Part shown: one piece after another, positions 36,135 to 45,060 of the stretch
Layout of the letters: each line of letters opens with the position of its first letter
Position numbering within the stretch: position 1 is the first letter of the stretch
Source of the DNA: JBNGOQ01 sp050589645
GTDB taxonomy: Bacteria; Bacteroidota; Bacteroidia; Flavobacteriales; Flavobacteriaceae
Assembly (NCBI RefSeq): GCF_050589645.1
Contig: NZ_JBNGOQ010000001.1
Coordinates: 124,001 to 188,000 of the forward strand
Direction of reading: 5' to 3'
Length of the DNA stretch: 64,000 nucleotides
The notes under the pieces: generated by a model
What the model was told of the DNA's origin: nothing
What the model saw: only the letters and a program-made list of their open reading frames with translations
The model's database searches: none
Position numbers and translations under genes: made by a program

Positions 36135-36893
36135 ATGGGCACAAAGTTTAAAATCTTAACGAGCCAGATCTGGGAGATTACCGAACTTAAAATAGTTCAA
36201 AGAATAGTAATGGCCAGTCTACTTTTTACAGGGGTTGCAGCTTGTAGCAAGGATGGGACCCTAAAAGAACCGGATAAGCTAAATCCATTAGAGAATCCCC
36301 AGGGAAATCTGCTGGGTTCATTGGAAGAAATAGAAAATTTTTACACAATTGAATTTGTGGATGCCATGATGGAAATGGATTTCAATTTCAACCTGGGGAA
36401 TACCCCACCGAATCTGGAAGGAAGCTTCTTGATAAGCCCGTTTATTTTGGAAGATTCAACTGTAGAGGCCGATTCCGTGCTGATTGGCGCACAATTTCAG
36501 GATTACTTGGCTACATTTTCCAATCAGGATAACAGCAACCTTAGCATTGATCTCCATGGTACTCAGGCGTCTCAAACAGACACTGGCAGCGGGTCCTTTA
36601 TCACCGGGTCCAATGTCAGTTTTACGATCTATGCAAAAACAATCTCATTCCAAGGAACCTCTTCTGCAACAACGGCTGTAGCCATTTCGGGAACCCGTTC
36701 GCCCAATGGGATCATAAATACTCAATTTTTTGGCGGGATGATAGACAATAATGGAAACCCTCAAGGTCTTTGGATTGAAAACAATACCGGAAGGCTTATC
36801 ATTGACGGGGATGGTTTCTCCCTACAGCAAAACTTGGGATCTAAATCAAAAGGCCATATCGACCTATTAAATTGGATAAAAAAGTTGGAATGA
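36135..36893 (+). CDS. Lipoprotein of unknown function
   Basis: 252 residues. The long signal (about 36 residues) ends in lipobox VAAC. The mature part is beta-rich with repeated short strands and many Ser/Thr/Asn; no family recognised. The N-terminal basic region is unusually long, like those of the kelch and carboxypeptidase-regulatory-like lipoproteins upstream. AAAATTTAAAATCATG at the start repeats the leader block seen before neighbouring genes. It is the last gene of this series and converges with hflX. Confidence 0.7.
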   Translation: MGTKFKILTSQIWEITELKIVQRIVMASLLFTGVAACSKDGTLKEPDKLNPLENPQGNLLGSLEEIENFYTIEFVDAMMEMDFNFNLGNTPPNLEGSFLISPFILEDSTVEADSVLIGAQFQDYLATFSNQDNSNLSIDLHGTQASQTDTGSGSFITGSNVSFTIYAKTISFQGTSSATTAVAISGTRSPNGIINTQFFGGMIDNNGNPQGLWIENNTGRLIIDGDGFSLQQNLGSKSKGHIDLLNWIKKLE

Positions 36894-36915
36894 GCGTTTT
36901 TTGCATTACCGATAT

Positions 36916-38136
36916 TTAGTATTCATCCAGATTTTGCGGGTATAAGAAATTGTTGTACGGGAAACGGCTTACGTGGATGTCCCTGACCTCGGCATAGACC
37001 CGCTTGCGAAACTCTTCAAGGTTTTCTTTGTTCAGGGCCGATATGAAAATAGCGGAATCCCCCAACTTTTGCATCCAGGTCCGTTTCCATTCCTCAATGG
37101 TAAAGTGCTTTTTTGTTCTCTCGGTGATCAGATCGTCAGCGTCTATGGTATCATGGGTATATTGGTCGATTTTGTTGAATACCATAATGGTCTTTTTATC
37201 GGCACAACCAATTTCATCCAGGATCTTACGGACCGAGTCGATATGTTCTTCAAAATTGGGATGGGAGATATCCACCACATGTAACAATAGATCGGCTTCC
37301 CTTACTTCATCGAGGGTGCTCTTAAAGCTCTCCACCAATTGGGTGGGAAGCTTGCGAATAAAGCCTACGGTATCGCTTAACAGAAAGGGAAGGTTCCCGA
37401 TCACCACTTTGCGCACCGTGGTATCCAAAGTGGCAAAAAGCTTGTTTTCGGCAAAGACATCGCTTTTGCTGATAACGTTCATCAGTGTAGACTTCCCTAC
37501 ATTGGTATAACCCACTAAGGCCACTCGGACGAGGGCGCCACGATTGCCGCGTTGGGTTTCCATCTGCCGGTCTATTTTCAGCAGCTTTTTCTTAAGCAAG
37601 GAAATCCGGTCGCGCACAATACGCCGATCCGTTTCAATTTCTGTTTCCCCGGGACCGCGCATACCAATACCCCCTTTTTGGCGCTCCAAGTGGGTCCATA
37701 GCCCGGTAAGCCTTGGTAATAGGTACTCATATTGGGCCAGTTCTACCTGGGTGCGGGCATAGCTGGTCTGTGCCCTTTGCGCAAAGATGTCCAATATAAG
37801 GCTGGTACGATCCAGGATTTTACACCGCAACTGCTTTTCTATATTGCGCTGCTGGGCCGGGGAAAGTTCGTCATCAAAGATGACGGATCCAATTTCATGC
37901 GCATCCACGTAGGCCTCTACCTCCTCCATTTTACCACTACCGATATAGGTCTTTGGATTGGGGAGTTCCATGCGCTGTACAAAACGTTTGCACACCTCGC
38001 CACCGGCGGTATAGGTAAGGAATTCCAGCTCATCCAGATATTCCTTTACCCGCTCCTCATTTTGTTGCCTGTTCATAACGCCGATAAGTACGGCCTTCTC
38101 ATATACGATGGCTTTCTGCTCTAACATGGAATTCAA
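36916..38136 (-). CDS. hflX: Ribosome-associated GTPase HflX
   Basis: A GTPase that binds the 50S subunit and splits stalled ribosomes. 406 residues: HflX N-domain (about 15-125, with FDDELSPAQQRNIEK), helical linker GGIGMRGPGETEIETDRR, then the G domain with G1 GYTNVGKST (209-217), G2 FATLDTTVRKV, G3 DTVGFIRKLP and G4 NKID. Two possible starts, ATG 38136 or ATG 38127 (MLEQKAIVYEK). A -7 box TAGATTTG at 38145-38152 leaves almost no leader for the first and 10-12 bases for the second. It diverges from the EEP gene. Confidence 0.95.
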   Translation of the reverse strand: MNSMLEQKAIVYEKAVLIGVMNRQQNEERVKEYLDELEFLTYTAGGEVCKRFVQRMELPNPKTYIGSGKMEEVEAYVDAHEIGSVIFDDELSPAQQRNIEKQLRCKILDRTSLILDIFAQRAQTSYARTQVELAQYEYLLPRLTGLWTHLERQKGGIGMRGPGETEIETDRRIVRDRISLLKKKLLKIDRQMETQRGNRGALVRVALVGYTNVGKSTLMNVISKSDVFAENKLFATLDTTVRKVVIGNLPFLLSDTVGFIRKLPTQLVESFKSTLDEVREADLLLHVVDISHPNFEEHIDSVRKILDEIGCADKKTIMVFNKIDQYTHDTIDADDLITERTKKHFTIEEWKRTWMQKLGDSAIFISALNKENLEEFRKRVYAEVRDIHVSRFPYNNFLYPQNLDEY

Positions 38137-38144
38137 TTAAAGTG

Positions 38145-38152
38145 CAAATCTA
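38145..38152 (-). promoter_or_regulatory. -7 promoter element of hflX
   Basis: The minus strand reads TAGATTTG, a full match to TANNTTTG, 8 bases upstream of the first hflX ATG. It lies in the 67-bp divergent region shared with the EEP gene. Confidence 0.5.
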
Positions 38153-38203
38153 GTGAATGTTGGCCAAGCTATTTTGTATTTTAGTTCCACAAGCCTAAAA
38201 AGT

Positions 38204-39178
38204 ATGCTTTTTTCATTTCTTAAGAGGAAAAGAACCAACCGTCTTCATAGCATTGTCTTCTACAATTTGGAAAACCTTTTTGATACCGTGGACGACCCGG
38301 ATACCCTCGATGACGATTTTACCCCTAAAGGGATAAAGAAATGGTCCAAAAAACGCTATCGGAAGAAGCTGTACAAATTGGCAAAGACCCTTTCCAAGGT
38401 GGGTCTAGCGTCTAGTGGAAAGCCTCCCGCTTTGATCGGGGTGGCCGAAGTGGAAAACGCGGAGGTCCTGCAGGACCTGTTGGGGGCAGAACCCTTAAGG
38501 AAGACAGACTATGCCTATGTGCACTACGATTCCCCGGATGAACGGGGTATAGATACAGCCCTCATTTATCATAAGGAGCATTTTCAGGTGCTGCATTCGG
38601 AGCCCATTCCATTGATCATCCAGAACGAAGACGGGGAACGCGATACCACCAGGGACATTTTATACGTAAAGGGCAAATTCCATGAAGAGGAAGTACATAT
38701 TTTTGTGAACCATTGGCCTTCCCGAAGGGATGGGGATGTGGAAACCGATTACAAAAGGATCAAAGCGGCGGAGACCATTGGCCATTTTATGACGCAACTG
38801 GAGACCGAACTTCCTGACCCCAACTACATTCTGATGGGCGATTTTAATGATGAACCTTCCTCCAAGAGCATACAGACCCTTATGCAAAGGGATTCCCTTT
38901 ACAATCCCATGGAGAAATTGCATTCGCCCTTTAGGGGAAGCGCCAACTATAGAAGAAGTTGGAGCTTGTTTGATCAAATTATTGTATCACACAATTTCTT
39001 CAACCATCAAAAAGGCACCCATAGCTTTGCCCATGCCAACATTTTTGACGAGCGCTTTCTGACGCAGTGGAAGGGCAGTTACAAGGGAACGCCCTTCAGG
39101 ACCTATGCCGGGCGAAAGTATTTGGGCGGGTATAGCGACCATTTTCCGGTCTATATCCAGTTGAAGTTGAATACTTGA
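38204..39178 (+). CDS. Endonuclease/exonuclease/phosphatase family protein
   Basis: 324 residues from ATG 38204 (MLFSFLKRKR). An in-frame GTG start 51 bases earlier would overlap the divergent promoter and is not favoured. EEP-fold motifs: FYNLENLFDTVDDP, IGVAEVENAEVLQDLL (catalytic Glu), FVNHWPSRRDG, MGDFNDEPSS (catalytic Asp-Asn) and YSDHFPVYI (catalytic Asp-His). No signal peptide; likely cytosolic. The substrate (DNA, lipid or phosphate ester) cannot be told from sequence. Confidence 0.9.
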   Translation: MLFSFLKRKRTNRLHSIVFYNLENLFDTVDDPDTLDDDFTPKGIKKWSKKRYRKKLYKLAKTLSKVGLASSGKPPALIGVAEVENAEVLQDLLGAEPLRKTDYAYVHYDSPDERGIDTALIYHKEHFQVLHSEPIPLIIQNEDGERDTTRDILYVKGKFHEEEVHIFVNHWPSRRDGDVETDYKRIKAAETIGHFMTQLETELPDPNYILMGDFNDEPSSKSIQTLMQRDSLYNPMEKLHSPFRGSANYRRSWSLFDQIIVSHNFFNHQKGTHSFAHANIFDERFLTQWKGSYKGTPFRTYAGRKYLGGYSDHFPVYIQLKLNT

Positions 39179-39289
39179 GCGATGCATCGACCCTTTGAAA
39201 TCTATCTTTCGCCAATTCTAGTAAGAATTTTAATACAAAAAAGTGCCTAGACTACACATTTTAAAACTTTCACAACAAACTCTTGTCAA

Positions 39290-39318
39290 TTCGTCGAAAA
39301 AAATAAGCATTTTATCGA
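39290..39318. promoter_or_regulatory. Paired TTYRTCGA half-sites upstream of the S8 protease
   Basis: TTCGTCGA (39290-39297) and TTTATCGA (39311-39318) are in direct orientation with a 21-bp period, two full helical turns. They end 54 bases before the protease ATG. Confidence 0.4.
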
Positions 39319-39372
39319 TGTTTCTTTAGAAAAACAATATAATTGTAGTCCAAATCTTACTTGACTATAATT

Positions 39373-41592
39373 ATGATAGGCTACAACCTACAGTCCCCGA
39401 AACCCTGGCATACACTGAGCATCTTATTATTTCTGCTTTTGGTCCCGTACCTAGCTGTGGGGCAATCCGAGCTTCGGATTACACAAATACAACAAAAGCA
39501 AAGCCTAAGCGATATTCGCGCTTTGGCACAGGAATTCGAGACCGAATTTGAGTTGAAGCGAACGAAACTTAAGGCGGCCACTGCGTCCAAGGGATGGAGG
39601 ACCCTTCAGAAATTGGAGGATGGCAGCTATATGGAGCTTCAGGATATTACCGCCGATGGTACCCCTATATACTATACTACCCTTGGAGATCAGGTAAGTA
39701 CGGTATCGCGGGCAAACACCCTCTACAGCAATGGGCTTTTAGGCCTAGGAATCCATGGGGAGGGTATGCGCTTGGGTGTTTGGGACGCCGGCATTGCCCT
39801 TACAACACATAGGGAGTTCAATGGACGGGCAAGCGTTGGCGATGGCACAAACGAGTTAAATGGCCATGCCACTATGGTCATGGGTACCTTAATCGCTTCC
39901 GGGCTAAAGGAAAAGGCCCAGGGCGTTGCACACAAGGCCACGGCCACCACAAACAACTGGACGAGGGACAAGATCGAGGTCCTGGAAGCAGCTTCCAACG
40001 GCATGTTGGTGTCCAACCATTCCTACGGCATCAAAACAGATCGCGTACCCGATTGGTATTTTGGGTCCTATCTACGGGTCACCCAAGATTGGGACAATAT
40101 CATGTATAATACGCCCTACTATATCATGGTAACCGCTGCGGGCAATTCCCAAAAATCTGCGGACAATGGTGCACCTGTATACGGAGATGCCTCAAATGGA
40201 TACGATATGCTTCTGGGTTTTGCAACGGCCAAAAACGGAATTACGGTTGCCGCGGCAGATACTAAAATAGCCAAGGACGGCACCTTATTGGAGGCTTCCG
40301 TGGCGGGCTACAGCAGCTTTGGACCTATAGATGATGGGCGTATAAAGCCAGACATTGCCGGGGGCGGAAATAATATTTATGCAGCATACTCCACAGGAAT
40401 AGATAGTTATCACACCTCCACCGGTACCTCGCTGGCCACGCCCGGGGTCACCGGATCTATGTTGCTCTTGCAACAGTATTACGAACAATTGTACCAAGCT
40501 TATATGAAGGCCGCCACCCTAAAAGGATTGGTGTTGCACAGTGCGGATGATGTAGATGCCCTAGGGCCCGACTATAAAATGGGATGGGGGGTAATGAACA
40601 CCAAAAGAGCGGCCGAAATTATCACGAACAAGGAGTACAGTACCGAGATTTCCGAAGAGCGCCTGGCAACAGGCGAGACCTACACCTTTTCCGTAAAAGT
40701 GGATGGGACCGCTCCCCTAATGGCTTCTCTTTCATGGACGGATCCTGCCTCGGACCATATCAATAGAGGTGCCGTAAACGATGCTACGCCCGCTTTGGTA
40801 AACGATTTGGATATCCGTATCACCAAAGACGGCCAAACCTATTATCCTTGGAAGTTAAGCGCGGTAAACGCCGCCGCCCCGGCCACTAAGGGAGATAATC
40901 TGGTAGATCCCTATGAGCGCATCGAATTACAGCGCCCAGAACCTGGAACGTATACCATTAGCGTTACCCATAAAGGAACACTGCAGCACGAATTTCAGGA
41001 TTTTTCCCTCATTGTCTCCGGAATCAAGGTCGTGGATTGCGAGACCGAAGCTCCTACGGAGGCCGCCATTGGTCAAGCAGACGAGAACAGCATTTTATTG
41101 ACTTGGGAACCTCAGGAGGATGCCATTTTTGAAGTGCAGTACAAAGCTGAAGGGGAAACCGAGTGGGAGACCCTCCTTACCGCAGCTACTTCCGTTAGCC
41201 TGGAGAACCTGACCTTGGAGACCGTTTACGAACTCCAGTTGCGAACCATCTGTACCCAGAACGTTGCCTCGGCCTATACGCCTGTAATGGTATTTTCCTT
41301 TTCGGGAAGCGCTACCGAAACAGGATCTTTATCGGCCAACGAGCCACTCACCGCAACGGATGAGATGGCCATTTCGGTCTATCCAAATCCGGCAACGGAA
41401 AAAATAAGGCTCAACGGAAACAGTTTTGCCGATAATGCGCGGTATAGGATTTTAAATACTTCCGGGACGACCATTGCCCAGGGAAGTCTTCAGAACACTG
41501 AAGTAGACGTTACCCAGCTGTCCTCTGGCCTGTATATTATCTGCGTGGAAGATCTCAATGGAATACGGTCCAAGAAGTTCTACAAAAACTAG
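39373..41592 (+). CDS. S8 (subtilisin-like) serine protease with Fn3 and T9SS sorting domain
   Basis: 739 residues. Signal peptide to about residue 28 (YLAVGQ), short propeptide-like region, then the peptidase domain with catalytic D138 (VWDAGIA), H165 (NGHATMV), oxyanion Asn in TAAGNSQ and S353 (TGTSLATPG). A beta-sandwich domain (about 420-555) and an Fn3 domain (about 560-640) follow. The C-terminal 75 residues form a type A T9SS sorting domain (VYPNPATEKI ... GLYIICVEDLNG ... KKFYKN). It should be exported by T9SS and anchored or released. Its stop shares CTAG with the convergent exonuclease gene. Confidence 0.93.
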   Translation: MIGYNLQSPKPWHTLSILLFLLLVPYLAVGQSELRITQIQQKQSLSDIRALAQEFETEFELKRTKLKAATASKGWRTLQKLEDGSYMELQDITADGTPIYYTTLGDQVSTVSRANTLYSNGLLGLGIHGEGMRLGVWDAGIALTTHREFNGRASVGDGTNELNGHATMVMGTLIASGLKEKAQGVAHKATATTNNWTRDKIEVLEAASNGMLVSNHSYGIKTDRVPDWYFGSYLRVTQDWDNIMYNTPYYIMVTAAGNSQKSADNGAPVYGDASNGYDMLLGFATAKNGITVAAADTKIAKDGTLLEASVAGYSSFGPIDDGRIKPDIAGGGNNIYAAYSTGIDSYHTSTGTSLATPGVTGSMLLLQQYYEQLYQAYMKAATLKGLVLHSADDVDALGPDYKMGWGVMNTKRAAEIITNKEYSTEISEERLATGETYTFSVKVDGTAPLMASLSWTDPASDHINRGAVNDATPALVNDLDIRITKDGQTYYPWKLSAVNAAAPATKGDNLVDPYERIELQRPEPGTYTISVTHKGTLQHEFQDFSLIVSGIKVVDCETEAPTEAAIGQADENSILLTWEPQEDAIFEVQYKAEGETEWETLLTAATSVSLENLTLETVYELQLRTICTQNVASAYTPVMVFSFSGSATETGSLSANEPLTATDEMAISVYPNPATEKIRLNGNSFADNARYRILNTSGTTIAQGSLQNTEVDVTQLSSGLYIICVEDLNGIRSKKFYKN

Positions 41593-42302
41593 ACCCGCTT
41601 TATCTCTGTTTCCTCCAGAAGTTCATCGTTGCGCAATCTAAGAAATATTTGGGCCGTGGTAATGACATCGAGCTCGCAGTACCGTACAATACGGTCCAGA
41701 TCCTTTTCTTTGTAGTACACATCGCGAACCATACTGCCATCTATATCTTCTTTGGGCGAAGCTATGCCCAATACATGGGCCATGAGTTTTAAGGAGGTAT
41801 AATGTTTGTAATCGCCAAACTTCCAAAGCTCCATGGTATCCAGATGGGGAACTTCCCAGGGTTTTTTCCCAAAAAGGTCCAGTTTGGAAGGCAGGTCTAT
41901 ACCGTGGATCAACATTCGGCGTGCTATGTACGGAAAGTCAAATTCCTTGCCGTTATGGGCACAGAGCAGATACTTGGCCGCGTTAAAGTGTGTATCCAAT
42001 AGCAACTTAAAATCTTTTAATATCTGCATTTCCTCACCGTGGTAGGAGGTGACCCTAAAATTCCGGACCGTATCCTTCCTACTAAAGAAACCCACAGAGA
42101 TGCAGATGATTTTTCCAAATTCGGCCCATATGCCTGCCCTATCATAAAAGGCTTCAGCGGTGAATTCATCCTTGCGTTGGTACTTGGACTTTTGCTCCCA
42201 AAGTTCCTTTTGGATATCTTCCAGTTTATCATAGGTCTCCTGTTCCGGGACCGTCTCTATGTCCAAAAATAGTAGGTCCTCCAAAATTATACGGTGCAAC
42301 AT
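41589..42302 (-). CDS. DEDD-type 3'-5' exonuclease (PolB-like, PF10108 type)
   Basis: 237 residues with an RNase H fold. Exo I motif LFLDIETVP (D14, E16), Exo II region LCAHNGKEFDFPYIARRM, Exo III region VRYCELDVITTAQIFLRL. It matches the family annotated as predicted PolB-like 3'-5' exonuclease, common in Bacteroidota. No polymerase domain. Likely acts on DNA or RNA ends in the cytosol. Convergent with the protease gene, with a 4-base overlap of stop codons. Confidence 0.88.
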   Translation of the reverse strand: MLHRIILEDLLFLDIETVPEQETYDKLEDIQKELWEQKSKYQRKDEFTAEAFYDRAGIWAEFGKIICISVGFFSRKDTVRNFRVTSYHGEEMQILKDFKLLLDTHFNAAKYLLCAHNGKEFDFPYIARRMLIHGIDLPSKLDLFGKKPWEVPHLDTMELWKFGDYKHYTSLKLMAHVLGIASPKEDIDGSMVRDVYYKEKDLDRIVRYCELDVITTAQIFLRLRNDELLEETEIKRV

Positions 42303-42502
42303 GTTTGCTCATTTTAAGGACGTACTGTCCTAGTTTAAGCGAGACGAATCCTGAATCGGATAACGCAAGCCAGTAAAAGTTTAATGCAGGGAGGAAATGT
42401 GCGTTTTAATCGCCAATTAAAGATAACCAAAATATAATATACCAGAGATAATCCGGCCTCGTGCCCCACAATTCGAACGTCCAATGTAAACAAGTTGTTC
42501 GT

Positions 42503-42511
42503 TCATCGAAA
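42503..42511 (+). promoter_or_regulatory. TTCATCGAA motif upstream of a lipoprotein gene
   Basis: CGTTCATCGAAAG surrounds this site 78 bases before the lipoprotein ATG. It matches the half-site at 2749-2757. No partner half-site is seen at 19-21 bases. Confidence 0.3.
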
Positions 42512-42588
42512 GTCGGTCCTGTTTTTCAATATCCAAGGCAAAGATGCGTTGGTATTATTAAGATTTCACCATATCAAGCACTAAAAAT

Positions 42589-43404
42589 ATGAATCTTCCT
42601 ATCCTTTACCTACGCCTTGTTAAATTTCCGCATGTGGCAATCTGTATGTTCCTGTGTTTTGCTCTTTCCTGTTCCAATTCGGATATGGAGGATCCCAATG
42701 ACGTGCAAGATTCCCAGGAGGACCCTACAAATGATGGTAATGGATCGGGAGGGAATGAAGAATCTGAACCAAATACCTGTACCGACCCCGGAAGTTTTAT
42801 TTTTGGCGAAAAAGACGGACTGGTTTCCGTAGAATTCGAAAATGCCGACTTTCCGGGCGACTGGGAACTTAAAACCGAGGAGGACGGATTTTCCGGCGAA
42901 GGATATATGGTTTGGTCGGGAACACAATATCTGGGTCAGCCGGGAAACGGATTGGCCCAATTTAGGATTCAAATTGAAAATCCCGGGACCTACCAGTTCC
43001 TTTGGAAATCTGCTGTTACTATTGGGAACAGTGGTTCTGATCATAACGATACCTGGCTTCGTTTTGGGGATGCCGATGATTTCTTCGCGCAAAATGGAAA
43101 TAGTATCGTATACCCCAAAGGCAGTGGTAAAACACCCCATCCGGCGGGTGCCACAAGTGATGGTTGGTTCAAGATTTACCGAAGCGGAAATGATCTTGGG
43201 TTTAAATGGCAGGCCAGGACATTTGATAACAATGCCCACAATATATTTGTGACCTTTGATGCTCCAGGAATTTATACTATGGAAATCTCGGCCCGGTCCA
43301 GTGGGCATGCTGTTGATACCTTTGTACTTTTTAAAGAACCCATTGAACAGTCTGCCGCTATTTCGGAAAGCAACCAACCCAGTGCGATTACTTGCGATAA
43401 TTAG
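42589..43404 (+). CDS. Lipoprotein with predicted beta-sandwich (carbohydrate-binding-like) domain
   Basis: 271 residues: signal with lipobox LSC (FALSCSNSDMEDP), acidic Gly/Asn/Glu linker to about residue 65, then a jelly-roll-like domain (VSVEFENADFPGDWELKTEE, GFSGEGYMVWSGTQY, GTYQFLWKSAV, DTWLRFGDADDFF, GIYTMEISARSSGHAVDTFV). The strand order and the 'GY-W-G' motif resemble C-terminal sandwich domains of some glycoside hydrolases and CBMs, so carbohydrate binding is possible but unproven. Two cysteines (NTCTDP and ITCDN) bracket the domain. Confidence 0.72.
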   Translation: MNLPILYLRLVKFPHVAICMFLCFALSCSNSDMEDPNDVQDSQEDPTNDGNGSGGNEESEPNTCTDPGSFIFGEKDGLVSVEFENADFPGDWELKTEEDGFSGEGYMVWSGTQYLGQPGNGLAQFRIQIENPGTYQFLWKSAVTIGNSGSDHNDTWLRFGDADDFFAQNGNSIVYPKGSGKTPHPAGATSDGWFKIYRSGNDLGFKWQARTFDNNAHNIFVTFDAPGIYTMEISARSSGHAVDTFVLFKEPIEQSAAISESNQPSAITCDN

Positions 43405-43425
43405 CGGACCGAACAGTGCATAAAC

Positions 43426-43899
43426 TTAGAAAAGCCGCTGCTGCTGTACCGGACTTTCATGCTCCAAAAGCCATTTTTTTCGATGCAGTCCACCTGCGTA
43501 TCCCGTGAGGGAGCCATCACTGCCTATGACCCGATGGCAAGGAATAATGATCCATAAGGGGTTTTTGCCATTTGCCGCCGCTACGGCTCGGATGGCCTTG
43601 ACATCACCCAATGTTTTGGAAAGTTCCAGATAGGAGACCGTTCTTCCAAAAGGAATATGTTGCAATGCTTCCCATACCCTTTTTTGAAATGCTGTGCCCC
43701 GCGGATTCAACACAAGGCTAAAATCTTTTCGCTTGCCTTCAAAATATTCCTGTAGCTGATAGACCGCATCCTCCAATACCTCAGGGATAATGGGGTCCAA
43801 AGGCAGATCGCTGTTCAAAACGGAAACAGCGCAAAGGCCCTGTTCATCCCCTTCCAATTTTGCGATCCCCAAAGGGGTTGCCATATGTGCGGTTTCCAT
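43426..43899 (-). CDS. ogt: Methylated-DNA-[protein]-cysteine S-methyltransferase
   Basis: Removes O6-alkyl groups from guanine in DNA by irreversible transfer to its own cysteine. 157 residues with acceptor C121 in IIIPCHRVIG, HTH region VSYLELSKTLGDVKAIRAVA (with AVAAANGKNP) and the C-terminal GYAGGLHRKKWLLEHE. The start codon overlaps the stop of the CNNM gene (ATGA), so they are co-translated. Confidence 0.95.
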   Translation of the reverse strand: METAHMATPLGIAKLEGDEQGLCAVSVLNSDLPLDPIIPEVLEDAVYQLQEYFEGKRKDFSLVLNPRGTAFQKRVWEALQHIPFGRTVSYLELSKTLGDVKAIRAVAAANGKNPLWIIIPCHRVIGSDGSLTGYAGGLHRKKWLLEHESPVQQQRLF

Positions 43900-45020
43900 C
43901 AGTCCAGCTTCGTGTTTTCTTCAATTATACCAAGTCGCTTTGCCCTATTCTCCCAATTTTTCCGCGCCAGCAACTGCAGATCTTCCACATTGTCGCTTTC
44001 ATCCATAATTTCCTGTCCCAGCAGGGTTTCAATGACATCTTCCATAGTGACCAAGCCGCTTACCGTACCGTATTCGTCCACTACCAGCGAGATATGCTCC
44101 CGTGTGGCGATCAGAGTCTCAAAAAGTTGGGGTATGGGGGTATCCCTGTTGTTGATAAGGATATCCCGCTTTATGCTAGACAGGGCCACCCCTCCCTTTT
44201 TGTTGATAATCTCTTCCATGATGGTATCCTTCAGCACATAACCGGTAATGGTATCCATACTATCCCCATGAACCGGGATCCGTGAAAAGCGAAGCTGCGG
44301 ATTACCGTCAAAAAAATCCTGGATGGTCTGACTTTCAGGTGCAATTTTCATTACCGTTCTAGGGGTCATGATGTGCTTGGCCAACACTTCATCGAAGCGG
44401 AGCAAATTCTTGATGACCGTGGATTCCGATTTCTGAAAAACACCTTCTTCATGGGCAATATCGGCCATAGCCGTAAAATCTTCCCGGCTAAGTACGCTTC
44501 CATGGTGCTCCTTGCTTCCAATGAGTCGGGTGAACAGCTGCAGGACCCACAGGAGCCCGGTCCATTTCAGCACCCAGACCATGACATTCAGTGCTTTGGT
44601 GGTAAAGTTGGCCAGCTGTTTCCAAAAGGTAGCACCTATGGTCTTTGGAATAATCTCGGAGGCCACCAAGATCAAAATGGTCATTAGGGTAGAGACTACA
44701 CCCACCATGACGTCTTCCGTAAAGGTGATGCCCAAAAAAATTCGCTCCGAACTTCCATAAAGTTCGGCATAGGCCACCTTGGCCTGTACACCAACTAGAA
44801 TGGCACCCACGGTATGGGCAACAGTATTTAAGGTGAGGATAGCGATCAAAGGCTTGTCCACATCCTTTTTTAGCTTTTCGAGCCCGGCCGCATATTTCTT
44901 TCCCTCCTTTTTCTTGATGTTGATAAAGGTAGGTGTGATACTGAGCAGCACAGCTTCCAAAATAGAACATAGAAAGGAAAAAAAGATGGAAACAAGTGCA
45001 TAAAGGATAAGCAGTCCCAT
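43899..45020 (-). CDS. CNNM (DUF21) and CBS-domain membrane protein, short form
   Basis: 373 residues. The N-terminal DUF21/CNNM domain (about 1-185) has three to four membrane segments; a Bateman module of two CBS motifs follows (about 205-340; ILAKHIMTPRTVMKIAPESQ and SLVVDEYGTVSGLVTMEDVI). Related CorC-type proteins have an extra C-terminal transporter-associated domain of about 80 residues; here only about 35 follow the CBS pair, so that domain is absent. The family exports Mg2+/Co2+ or controls Mg homeostasis. It overlaps ogt by 4 bases. Confidence 0.87.
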   Translation of the reverse strand: MGLLILYALVSIFFSFLCSILEAVLLSITPTFINIKKKEGKKYAAGLEKLKKDVDKPLIAILTLNTVAHTVGAILVGVQAKVAYAELYGSSERIFLGITFTEDVMVGVVSTLMTILILVASEIIPKTIGATFWKQLANFTTKALNVMVWVLKWTGLLWVLQLFTRLIGSKEHHGSVLSREDFTAMADIAHEEGVFQKSESTVIKNLLRFDEVLAKHIMTPRTVMKIAPESQTIQDFFDGNPQLRFSRIPVHGDSMDTITGYVLKDTIMEEIINKKGGVALSSIKRDILINNRDTPIPQLFETLIATREHISLVVDEYGTVSGLVTMEDVIETLLGQEIMDESDNVEDLQLLARKNWENRAKRLGIIEENTKLD

Positions 45021-45060
45021 GAATAAGCTTTAAAGTACTAAAGTAAGGATAAAAAAAAGA

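Noticed and set aside
38153..38203. GTG start for the EEP-family protein
   Set aside because: It would place the start inside the 67-bp divergent promoter region shared with hflX; ATG 38204 is preferred.
42610..43377. A 255-codon open frame opposite the beta-sandwich lipoprotein gene
   Set aside because: The plus strand encodes a clean lipoprotein signal and domain; the minus frame has neither.
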